Assembly (NCBI GenBank): GCA_009859145.1
Contig: VRVR01000043.1
Location: 82,721-146,720, forward strand
DNA from: Andalucia godoyi
Lineage: Eukaryota; Discoba; Jakobea; Jakobida; Andaluciidae
DNA length: 64,000 nucleotides
Reading direction: 5' to 3'
Part shown: piece after piece, positions 29,465 through 39,000 of the stretch
Position numbering within the stretch: the first letter of the stretch is position 1
Layout of the letters: each line of letters starts with the position of its first letter
The notes under the pieces: generated by a model
What the model was told of the DNA's origin: nothing
Seen by the model: the letters and a program-made list of their open reading frames with translations, nothing else
Database searches by the model: none
Program-made: the position numbers and the translations under genes

Positions 29465-30670
29465 TGGAGGGAAAAGCCGATTGTGCCCAAGAACCCAATG
29501 CAAATTTTTTAAATAAATATACATGCATGTACATATAATAGAAACTATAAATGAATAAAATGATTATAAATTATGAAGCAGGGCCAAAAGGCCTCGATGA
29601 CGTCGATCTACGGCAGTCGGAGCACGCATTTGAGTCTCCTCTCCTCTCTGGAGTCTCGAGTCTCAAAATGGAAGCAACACCCGCCTTTAATGAAGTTTTT
29701 GTTTACAGGCAGGACGGACGTCTAGGGTTTGCAGACTCCTTTTTCCCCTCAGCTTCTTGGGCAGCCCAAAAACCCTAAGAGTTGGGCTCAACGATGCCGG
29801 ACTTTTCCTGTGTAAACGAATCAAAAAATTCCTCACACCTCTGCCTGCAATACGCTGCCCATTGCTCTTCCTTTTGTGCTTTCTGCTAATTCTGCTTTGT
29901 CTTTTCTTTTCTTTTCTTTTCTTCTTTTCTTTTCTCCTTTTCTTCGTGATCGGTCTCCGTTCCCCGCCCCCAGCTCTCCCCTGTGCGGTCCTCGCACGCC
30001 CTTTGCACGCCCTTAAGCACGTTTCGTGCTGCGCCATTTCTCATTCATTTCATCGAACTGCGGTTTTGTCGTGTTTCAGAATCAGTTCATTGATTGTTTG
30101 CAGTTTGGCTACTTCACGAATACCTGTGCTTTTTGGAGTGTGCGAGCGGCTTTGATATTTTCTTGGTTCTTGGTTCTTGGTTCTTGGTTCTTGGTTCTTG
30201 GTTCTTGGTTCCAGAGTTTTGGTTTCGCTTTGCTATTGGCGCGTTATTATTCCGTCATTCGTCTGCTTGATTTGCTTGTTGTTGTTGTTGGTGGAGAGGG
30301 TTTTTTTGGTCCAGGAAATAGAGACACATCTCCAGAAGCAAAAAACAACAGCAACGCTCTTCACAGATTTGCCTGGACCTTTGGGATCAAGGACTGCTCA
30401 GTGGAATCATTCTAGGAAGAAAGGATTCTGCACTGTTTTTGGTTATCTCACAAGATCTTCTTCTTTGGCAGATCGGTGTTTTTGGGACATATTTTTTCCA
30501 GCCTCGCTTCCCACTCCCAATTATCTTGTTTTTCCCCTCTTCTATTCTAACTAACGTTTTCGTCGTTCAACAATTGGTGAGTAACCCACCGCCTTGTTTG
30601 AACGGTTTGCGAACTCTGTGTCTTTCATCCGACGATCGAAAGACGGCAGCAGTTTCGCAATTTTTCTAAC
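29465..30670. other. Divergent intergenic region (U2AF65 / cyclin), 1.2 kb
   Basis: No gene is supported here. The half nearest the cyclin is T-rich, with a TTTTC-repeat tract at about 29896-29942 and a perfect heptamer repeat at 30160-30208. A GTGAGT donor-like site at 30577 could mark a 5'-UTR intron, but I find no matching acceptor close to the ATG. Confidence 0.5.
30160..30208 (+). repeat. Seven perfect copies of the heptamer TTCTTGG
   Basis: The block of 49 bp has no mismatch. It lies 460 bp upstream of the cyclin start, probably in its promoter or leader. Confidence 0.95.
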
Positions 30671-32272
30671 ATGATGGGCAATCCGAACGTTTTGATGTTC
30701 TCCCACGATCCAGCAGTGCTGGATGTGCAATTAGAATCAACTCCCGGTTCGTTGCAGTGGGCGTTCTCTGCCCCACCACCGGCAATGGCAATGGCATCGT
30801 CATTTTCATTTCCACCGTCATTTCCGGCCGCTGCGTCGTCTGTCGCGCTCACTTCCGTGGCTCCCGCCTCAGACTCCGTAACGCAGCAGCGTTGTTCTCT
30901 CTCTGGATCCTCGCTCGTTGATCCACAAACTTGGACGGTGCCGTTCAACTTTGGGCACATGGATCCGGCATATGTATCGTGGGTCCCTGTCCCCGCGAGT
31001 ACCATGGGACGTGCTCCGTCTTGCGCTCCTGTCTCTGGGCAGTCTTCATGTGGATGTGGTGGCAATAGCGGTTCTGGTGGCAACTGCCAGGTGCATTTGC
31101 AGAATATCCGCACTGGCTGTGCTCTCAATTCTCTTGTTCTTCCCGAAGAAATGCATCTTACTGGTTTGCCGTCACACATTTCCTGTAACGAATCTCCTCC
31201 GCGCCCAAATTTGAGAATGATGGCCAGCTCTTCCGTGTTTGATTGCACAGGGTCGGGGCCAGGATCTCCTGTTCCACTGTCGCACGGCCGAAATGATCCG
31301 CTGTCTTTTGCGGTCATTGTTCCGGTCCTTGCTTGCATATTGGAACGGATGGTTGTTCGGAATAAGCATTCTGAACTTGATTGCGTGACGCTGTTTCATT
31401 CAAACTGCCAGCCGTCCATTTCGGTGCGTCAGTACTTGGATCGGATCGTTGGGCATTCCGGCTGTTCTCCGGAATGTCTTGTCCTGGCGCTGATGTACCT
31501 GGATCGGATCTCCACGCACAACCAAAAACTGGTCATCTCGGGCCTTTCGGTGCACCGCCTGCTCATCACGGCGGTCATGACGGCAGCCAAGTTTTTTGAT
31601 GATGCGTACTATAACAACGCGCACTACGCCCTTATCGGCGGGGTCTCTGCAGCAGAAATGAATGCTATGGAACTGGAGTTCTTGTACATGGTGGACTTCT
31701 CGCTTTCGTTCACTCCCGAGGAGTTTGAACAGTACAGGCACGAGGTTCTTATGCATGCCGTGGTACCGCACACAGACTGCTCTTGCCAGCTTGAAGTGCT
31801 CCCTGTCTGGAATCCGTTTCCCTATGATGGTTTGTATTCTCCATCGTCTCCATCGTTCTCGACACAGCTCCCATCGTCAGGGTCGGTCCCCAATTCTGTA
31901 TCCATTCAATCATTCTCGACTGTCGGTCTTCCGTCACCTGGATGTGTGTCAGTGAACTCGACAAGTCGTCAATCATCCCCCTTCCCACCTCCCTTCATGG
32001 ACGTCCATATGTTCGTGATGAATCAGAACATGATGACAACCCCGCACCTCCAGTCTTGCCCGAACATGGCGGCGTACAACGCTGGTGTGGTGATGAATAC
32101 CGCAAATGGCATTGGGTATGCGCACGACTATGCGTCGCCTTTTATCCAAGAACAGCAATTATTTCCTCCTCCTCCGCCCCAAGTCCTTTATCCCAGTGTT
32201 GTGCCATTCGTTGCTGTTTCTGGTGAGGATTGGATGCACGCCCGCTATTCTCAAGTTGCGTATCGCGCTTGA
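30671..32272 (+). CDS. Pho80-type (P/U-type) cyclin
   Basis: The 533-aa protein has a cyclin box at about residues 210-360. LDRISTHNQKLVISGLSVHRLLITAVMTAAKFFDDAYYNN is diagnostic of the Pho80/Pcl/U-type group, including the conserved LTAxxxAxKFxDDxxYxN core and GGVSAAEMNAMELEFL. These cyclins activate Pho85/CDK5-like kinases in nutrient, phosphate or polarity signalling. The N-terminal ~200 residues are Ser/Pro-rich, with a Cys/Gly-rich patch (SSCGCGGNSGSGGNC), and the C-terminal ~150 are Ser/Pro-rich; both are probably disordered regulatory tails. Two consecutive ATG codons open the frame. A TG repeat follows 17 nt after the stop. Confidence 0.9.
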   Translation: MMGNPNVLMFSHDPAVLDVQLESTPGSLQWAFSAPPPAMAMASSFSFPPSFPAAASSVALTSVAPASDSVTQQRCSLSGSSLVDPQTWTVPFNFGHMDPAYVSWVPVPASTMGRAPSCAPVSGQSSCGCGGNSGSGGNCQVHLQNIRTGCALNSLVLPEEMHLTGLPSHISCNESPPRPNLRMMASSSVFDCTGSGPGSPVPLSHGRNDPLSFAVIVPVLACILERMVVRNKHSELDCVTLFHSNCQPSISVRQYLDRIVGHSGCSPECLVLALMYLDRISTHNQKLVISGLSVHRLLITAVMTAAKFFDDAYYNNAHYALIGGVSAAEMNAMELEFLYMVDFSLSFTPEEFEQYRHEVLMHAVVPHTDCSCQLEVLPVWNPFPYDGLYSPSSPSFSTQLPSSGSVPNSVSIQSFSTVGLPSPGCVSVNSTSRQSSPFPPPFMDVHMFVMNQNMMTTPHLQSCPNMAAYNAGVVMNTANGIGYAHDYASPFIQEQQLFPPPPPQVLYPSVVPFVAVSGEDWMHARYSQVAYRA

Positions 32273-32758
32273 CAGACACATACTGCTTTTGTGTGTGTGT
32301 GTGTGTGTGTGTTGAAAACAAAGCTGCTGTCTGGTATTTCGAGGCGTTAGTGCGGTTTGTAGTGTGATGTTGTTGTTTTCTATTTTCGTGGATGTGTGGA
32401 TGCAGCGTCTTTGCCATTGTTCGTTTGCGATGGAATTCGCTGTACAATGTGCTTTCGTGCGCCCCTTCCGCTTTTCTGCTTCGCTCGTCGTGTGCTTTTC
32501 GTCTAATTCTACTGTTCTTTCTTTTTCTTTTCTTTTTTCTTTTTTCTTTTTTTTTCTTTTTTTTCGTTTTTTTTTGAAAATGGCTCTCTCTCTTTTCACT
32601 TCCCCTTTATGTTTTTTGGTCGGCTTTTTCTCCTCCTCGATGATCAAACAAAAACGAAGCAAACAAGAAGTACTGTAGAAAGAATCAATAAATAAAGAAA
32701 TCGGTCATTATTCAACAACAACAAACAAAACAAAACAAAACAAAAACCAGATGGTTTA
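32273..32758. other. Convergent intergenic region (cyclin / MUN protein)
   Basis: These 486 bp lie between two 3' ends. They contain the (TG)11 repeat at 32290-32311, a T-rich tract at 32509-32576 and an ACAAA-type repeat at 32715-32746. No gene is seen. Confidence 0.6.
32290..32311 (+). repeat. (TG)11 microsatellite just after the cyclin stop
   Basis: Eleven perfect TG units start 17 nt after the TGA stop, so the cyclin mRNA has a UG-repeat 3'UTR. Confidence 0.93.
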
Positions 32759-35413
32759 TTATGCTTGCTGTCCCTTCCGTGCCTTGTTGATGTATTCTCG
32801 AATGAATTGGAACGCAGCGGCGTCTTCCGTTGGTCGGTGTGCCAAGATTAGCACGCACGTGTCCTTTTCATCTTGGTTCTTCGCACGCTGGTAGCGACTG
32901 ATAAGCGCTGAAGTTTCCATCGAAATGAAATTGTTCGCCATGTCCTTCAGCCGTTTCGTCTGCACCGTGACCTGATTGAGATCCAGTCCGTCTCCTCCAG
33001 CATAGAAAAACTGCTCCAACAGCGTGAGATCGTTTAGGAAAACCGGAACAAACGTCACATGGTCAAAAATTCGCTGAACACCCCCGTGGAGCACGACGAA
33101 TTCAAGCGCACGAAGAATGCCGCGCAGCAGTCCAAAGATGATGTCATCGACCACATTTTCGTGGGCGATGTCACAAATCTTGCCGAGCAGTGGATCAAGT
33201 TTCCGCAAAGACACTCCGAGTGTCTGGCCCTTTGCGCCACCAATATACAAACCATCGAGAAGCGTCGGGGCCAACTCCACGAAAGCGACCCGTAAACCCA
33301 AATACTCACACATCGAGCGCTGGCCGTCAATTAATGTTTCGATAACATGCTGGACTTCCTTTCCTTCAGGCGCAAAGAAAAACTCTGCCCCATTGTCTTC
33401 TGTGATCTGATCGACGGCAAACTGCAGATTGTTGATCCGCAGTATAATCGATTCAAGAGGGATGGCACCCATAAAAGATGCCCGTAGCGGTTGGTTCGCG
33501 GCAGGCAAACGCAATTTGAACTTCAGGATTGGGGGAGGCTTCGGCAGCAGCTCCTCCGCAACGTCTCTGCTGAATTCCTGCACGAGCGTAGTGCAATACA
33601 GCTGGACAAGCTGCCCAATAATACGATTCCACAACAACTGAAACCGTCTCGGAAGCGAAGGCAACTTGTTCTGGTTGATGGCTGTCAACAAATCCACAAT
33701 CGACGTTGTGGGATGCTTGGGCAATTGCGCACGTGGATCAAACATGTCGTACGAAAAGGCGTTCTGCATGATCTCCACCAATCGAAGCTGCTTTTCATTC
33801 ATTGACGTCACAATCATGTCGTGATACTGATCAATCTTGAAAACATCTTCCACATCCGGTGGAGACGTAAAATCCACCGGACCGCTGGACAGCAACTGCA
33901 ATTCGGACATGAACATGGTGGACACATCAAACACCGTAATTGGAGAAAGTCGAGATTTGCTTTCTGCAGACTGGACAAATCGAAGAACCGATCGCAACAT
34001 TGAGCGTTCCGGCCACCGAGCGTCCTGCGCCAAGAAATGCTTCATCAGTGGGTAAAAGTACTGACGGTTTGAGTCAAGTTCCTTCTTCACCTCGTTGAGC
34101 AATGCAGTAACAGATGTCTTGACGTTCACGGTCACCAACTTCGTTTGGGGTCCATCCGTCTCTTCCGCGCCTTCAACGGGGCGCTCCTCCTGAATCGGGT
34201 CCGTCATGTCGTGAATAATGCGATCCAGAATTCGGTTCATCGTCAACGTGATAAATCGCTTAACGTGCGCTTCCACATCTTTTGGGCAGACAAAGGAGAA
34301 GATGTCGAGGAAAACAGACAAGACAGACGGATCCAATGCAAAATTCGCCGTATAGTCACTCATGAGGGAGTAGACCATCCTTTGAATTCTTGCGAACACC
34401 ACTGAGGTGTAGGTGAAATTCAAGACTGTGCGGTTCTTCGACAGCCTTTCCAAATGGGGCAACAAATGGCTGGCAAAGTCCAGGTTATCGCGAGTGGCCT
34501 CTGCGAGAGCCAACAGCCAGGCAACATGATAATACTCTTCGGAGGGGCACAGGACTTGCAGGGCATCTCTTGTTGCGTCCCGTTGGTTCTGGTTGTCAAT
34601 GAACTCGGTAGTCGCGCAACAGACCTGCAGCATCTTAGCGAACATGCAGAATACGACGTAATTGTCGTCTCCGTAGGCGGTCAGACGCTCGTGTGTCTTT
34701 TCCTTTCGTTCCTCGTCAAGCAGTCTGAAATAATCGATAGGATTCTTTGAAGCAATTTCAAAATAAGCCGGAACTGCAAATCCCTTCTTCGACGACAATG
34801 CAGACAATTCCTTCCATGCCTTTAGAGCATTCACTTCAAACGTGGTGAACACAGAGTCCGTCTGCGCATTCATCAGCAGTTCTCGCAGAACCTTGCCGTG
34901 CAATCGAGCAGAGATGTCGCAAGCAGGACGCACCACCATCAAGAACGCGTCCAGTTGGTCCTGCAACAGCAAGTGCAGAAATCGAGACTTGCACAGAAAC
35001 GCCTCGTATGCAAAAACCACAAGATCCGAGTCATCGATTCCTAGGTCCTTGATTGGCGGAACCCCGTCTTCTAGCTTTGCAGGCGCTGATGAAGATGATG
35101 ATGAGGATGGGTCATCGCCGGCACAAAGCTTGGACAAGACCGAATCTCGGATATCAGCGTTTGGAGAAGTGGGAGAATCTGTTGCAGAGCTGGACACTTT
35201 CAGTGTTTCACGTTCCGCAGCAGGGAGGAATGGGCCGAGATCGACATCCGCGAAATTGGAGACCTTGTCGAGAATGGGGTCGACTGGGACTTGCGACCAG
35301 TTGATTTCGTCCAAATTTGCAGAGATTGGGATAAACGAGGAAGTAGAAACGACAAACCGAAGCAGCTTGTCGCGCTCTGCCTGAAGCTTTTCTACATCCA
35401 GCAAAGAAGCCAT
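32759..35413 (-). CDS. MUN-domain protein, PATROL1/Unc13-like (DUF810)
   Basis: I start at the Met at 35413 (884 aa); the ATG at 35452 lies beyond an AG-repeat leader. The C-terminal ~250 residues match the plant PATROL1/DUF810 group: LAPTLLDGLYIG, then LDPLLGKICDI, VVDDIIFGLLRGILRALEFVVLHGG, RIFDH and LTLLEQFFYAGGDGL. The whole is helical, consistent with a MUN domain, the Unc13/Munc13 module that promotes SNARE assembly and vesicle exocytosis. No C1 or C2 domain is present, as in plant PATROL1, which guides proton-pump delivery to the plasma membrane. A Ser/Asp-rich insert lies at ~85-115. The upstream region is shared with the divergent Furry gene. Confidence 0.82.
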   Translation of the reverse strand: MASLLDVEKLQAERDKLLRFVVSTSSFIPISANLDEINWSQVPVDPILDKVSNFADVDLGPFLPAAERETLKVSSSATDSPTSPNADIRDSVLSKLCAGDDPSSSSSSSAPAKLEDGVPPIKDLGIDDSDLVVFAYEAFLCKSRFLHLLLQDQLDAFLMVVRPACDISARLHGKVLRELLMNAQTDSVFTTFEVNALKAWKELSALSSKKGFAVPAYFEIASKNPIDYFRLLDEERKEKTHERLTAYGDDNYVVFCMFAKMLQVCCATTEFIDNQNQRDATRDALQVLCPSEEYYHVAWLLALAEATRDNLDFASHLLPHLERLSKNRTVLNFTYTSVVFARIQRMVYSLMSDYTANFALDPSVLSVFLDIFSFVCPKDVEAHVKRFITLTMNRILDRIIHDMTDPIQEERPVEGAEETDGPQTKLVTVNVKTSVTALLNEVKKELDSNRQYFYPLMKHFLAQDARWPERSMLRSVLRFVQSAESKSRLSPITVFDVSTMFMSELQLLSSGPVDFTSPPDVEDVFKIDQYHDMIVTSMNEKQLRLVEIMQNAFSYDMFDPRAQLPKHPTTSIVDLLTAINQNKLPSLPRRFQLLWNRIIGQLVQLYCTTLVQEFSRDVAEELLPKPPPILKFKLRLPAANQPLRASFMGAIPLESIILRINNLQFAVDQITEDNGAEFFFAPEGKEVQHVIETLIDGQRSMCEYLGLRVAFVELAPTLLDGLYIGGAKGQTLGVSLRKLDPLLGKICDIAHENVVDDIIFGLLRGILRALEFVVLHGGVQRIFDHVTFVPVFLNDLTLLEQFFYAGGDGLDLNQVTVQTKRLKDMANNFISMETSALISRYQRAKNQDEKDTCVLILAHRPTEDAAAFQFIREYINKARKGQQA

Positions 35414-36069
35414 AGGTTCTTTTCTTTTCTCTCTCTCTCTCTCTCTCTGCAAGCTACGCTATGGCAGGAATTCTTTCCTTGGTATCCTCCTGTCCTAATG
35501 CTGTGTTGCTGCACTCTGTCCGTGGGTTCAAGTGCACACTGCAGGAGAAAAACAGAGGCGCTTTTTTTTGTTGTGTTTTGAAAACAAAAACGAGCTGAGC
35601 GCCCCCTTCCCCGTCGGGGAATTGCCTGATGGAGGGGGCAGCGGGTTACAAAAGCGGAGAATTTTTCCGAAGCACATCCCGACCTTGGCTTGATTCTGCA
35701 GCCCTGCATCAAAACTAGCAGCCAGCAACCTCCTCCAAAACTCCTTGGTTCCTGGCCTCTCTCGTCTCTTGCAGCCACTGGGAAAGGGCCAAAACAATCG
35801 ACGTTGCGCCTGTTTGCTGCACATTGCTTCACCTCTCCTTCTCCTCTTTCCTCTTTTATTTTATTTTATTTATATTATTTATTTTTAACGAAGATTGTTG
35901 TTGATAATTCTGATAATTCATCCATTCATTCTCGCTTTCTCTCCTTTTTTCCCTTCCTTTTTTCCTTCAAAAAATCCTTTTTCATTTGCTTTTCTCTGTG
36001 TCGTCTCCCATCACTGCTCCTGGTGTTGTTTGCTTGTTCTTTGGTTTGTAACCTTTGTTATTGTTGTAG
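35414..36069. other. Divergent intergenic region (MUN protein / Furry)
   Basis: These 656 bp contain (CT)10 at 35429-35448, right before the minus-strand start, and a T-rich half next to Furry. TTTGTTATTGTTGTAG immediately before the Furry ATG looks like a splice acceptor, so a 5'-UTR intron is possible. Confidence 0.5.
35429..35448 (-). repeat. (AG)10 repeat in the leader of the MUN gene
   Basis: Ten perfect CT units on the + strand read as AG in the MUN transcript. They end about 15 nt before its start codon. Confidence 0.93.
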
Positions 36070-39000
36070 ATGGAGACTCAGATTTTCTCGTCTCTTCTGT
36101 CTCAAATTGAAGAAATTCTGGTCTCCTCTGCGGATGCAGATCATGTTGTCCCGGATTCTCCAGTTCTCCATGCTCTTCAACATACAGTAGTGGCATACGG
36201 CCGTCTACCGGACCGTTTTGGATCTGTTTTGGACGCACTACGCATGCTGGAATTGTCCGTCTTGGGCCGGCTTGCACCAACGCCGGCATCGCTGCTTGCG
36301 GGGAAAAAATCTGCTAAAGAAAAAGATCGCGAAGAGCAAATGCTGGCGCACTCCTCGGACCCCACCATGACTGTTGACCAGACTTCGGGCGATGGAACAG
36401 TCGAGTATCGCTGCATTTCGATGATGCACGAGGCATACCGAAATGGTCGGAATTCTGGAATCTCTGAAAAACTGCCCATCGATGTCCTGAAACACGCGTA
36501 TGACCATCTTTCGCCAAAATATTCGCCGTCAGTGCAACGGCGAGCTGCGGAGTTTATGGGAGCCATTTCGTCGCACCAGCTTTCAGAATGCTCGAGGATT
36601 TTCGTCCAGGCGATGAAACTTATTAAGAAGGATGATGATGAGAGAGCATTTGTTCCTTACCAAGCTGCCGTGCGATTTCTGTCATTTTCTCTTTCCCCTC
36701 CTGAAAAGTCAGTGGCTTCTTCGTCGTCTGCAAGCGCTGCGCACAATCGATCCAGATCTGCAATGTCTAGCGACAAGAGTTCTGACAAGTCTGACGATCT
36801 TTCGCCGATTCAGAACTGCACGTTATCCTACCTCGAAGAACTGATTGCTGTCATGCCAAAGATCGACAGAGGAGTGCTGCGCAAGCAAATTTGCGATTCG
36901 CTAAAGTCCATGTTTTTGAGGTCCTCTGGAATCGATATCTTGTACCGCACGAATTCGCAGTTTGCCGAGATTTTCCGAAAGATCTACGTGCAAGTCACGA
37001 AGTGGGCGAAGAAAGGGAAGCACACGATGTTCAGTTTGTCGCTCATGAGCGTCATGCTGTGCGTATCTGCTCCGGAATTCTTTTCTTCAAAGAAACCGTC
37101 TTTTGCAGAAGATTTCTTTAAAACCTACTGGCCATTCATTACTTCCAAAGAAGTTCCAGTTTCGTATGCATTGCAACTCTTTGCAGATTTCTTGGGGTTT
37201 GTGAACGACCGGGTTCTTGCGGAATGCTCTGCAGACTTTGAATCTTGGATGGTGAAGACGCTGAATATCATTCTTCCTCCCAAGAAGTCCTCCGTGTTGG
37301 TGGTTTCTCTCGAGTCTGACGAGGCTCGAGTGCTCGAAGACACGATTGTCAATCTCGGGCGCAAGCACTTGGCCTTTGCGATGAATTTTGTCCGCGATGT
37401 GTTGTCGGAACCGTACACAGATGTTCAGCGAGGTATCGTGCTGAGAGCCCTTGCGCGCGTTGCTCAGGAAAGCAGAGACAAGATGGTTCCCTACCACTTG
37501 CAGTTTGGTCCGCTGTTGCACGCGTTTTTGCAGATGCAGAATGTTGATCTTCCTGTTTTGCGGTCGATTTTCCTTTGCTTTCCGCATATTAAGCACCCGT
37601 CTCCAGATAAGATGGCTGAGATCCGTGATCTTACAGGGAATTTTGTTCTGCATGCGGATCGCCAAGTTTCGCAGTCTGCTGCATTGTCGTTGAAAGAGTA
37701 TGCTGTTATCGATGAACATATGCTCGAGGTGTTGCGCATCTATGCCGCAGTGTTGTCGAACATTGACGTCCTGGCCATGCGATCCTCAATTGTTCTTCGA
37801 ATCTTCCAACAAACGCAGCTTATTCTGTCGTCGCTTTCCAAAGAAACGTTGTCGAATATGGACAAAGCCTCGCAGTTGACCCTGATCCATTTGCGCCTGC
37901 GACTAGAGTCCATTGCGATCATGTGGCTGCAACATCCGGATCCGATTATGGAGTATGAGGCTGTAAGACTGCTTGTGTACCTGGCATCGGACCATCTTGC
38001 GCAGTGTGAGTCGATTGCTGTTGAGGGCATTGAGTTGCGCATCCCGCCAGCTGCAGCCACAGTGCTTGGGGTGGACAATGCAGAAACTGCAAACGCTGAA
38101 GAGCTGCGTCGTTCTCTCCTGACGTCAAAGTTCCGATCGGTCCTTGATGTCCAGATTCAATGCGCCTGGCGGGAACTGATAAGCAGATGGAATTCGTCTG
38201 TCCTCGTCAGTGGAATTGCGTTTTCCACTCCGAATCCGACAAACTCTGCATCCGACCCTTCTCCTATTGATCTGTACGAAGAGGATCTGGACGAGAACGT
38301 TCGCACGGAGTTGATTCACAACTTGTTGTTGTTCCTGTGCTCGACGGTGACAACGGAAGACGAACATGCCTGTGCCCTTGCTGTGAATGACGGCAACTAT
38401 GGAATTCCTCCTTTGCCGCGAATCCGCAATGCAGATGTCTTGTCTTTTGTTTTGTGCTTCGTCAGGTTTTTGCACACCGAGAAGGAAGATCTGCGGAATG
38501 CTGCGGTCCGGTCCACTATTTCAGTGACCCCGTCGTGTGTTGAGGCTTTCGCTTCTGCTCTGCGTGACACATCGAACGGAGAGAAGCCGCTGCCTCCTGG
38601 TACCCCTGCTTCTGTCATGGCGAAGAGAAAGGCACAGAATCCGTATCAGGTCGACCCAGAGTACGAAAAAGCAGCGATTAATATTCTTGCAAATCTCGGT
38701 GCATGCGTCGACGTGTCGCAGTATCCGACTGCGTACTCCTCGTATCATGAATGGATGGAACAGCTGCTTGGAGTGTGGATTTTCCATAGAAAACCGCAGA
38801 TTTCTTCGACATTCGTCGGAATTCAGTCGGCATATCACCCTCGAGCTCTTGCTGCCATTGGGCATTGGGTCCGATTGTTGGTGGACGCCCCCCAAAGAGT
38901 GGATCCCATTACCCTGAAAAATTCTCCGCCATCGGAACATCAGAGAGTGTTCAAAGATTATGCTGCTTCATCGTGCTTCTCGGACAGCAAGGACGACCGT

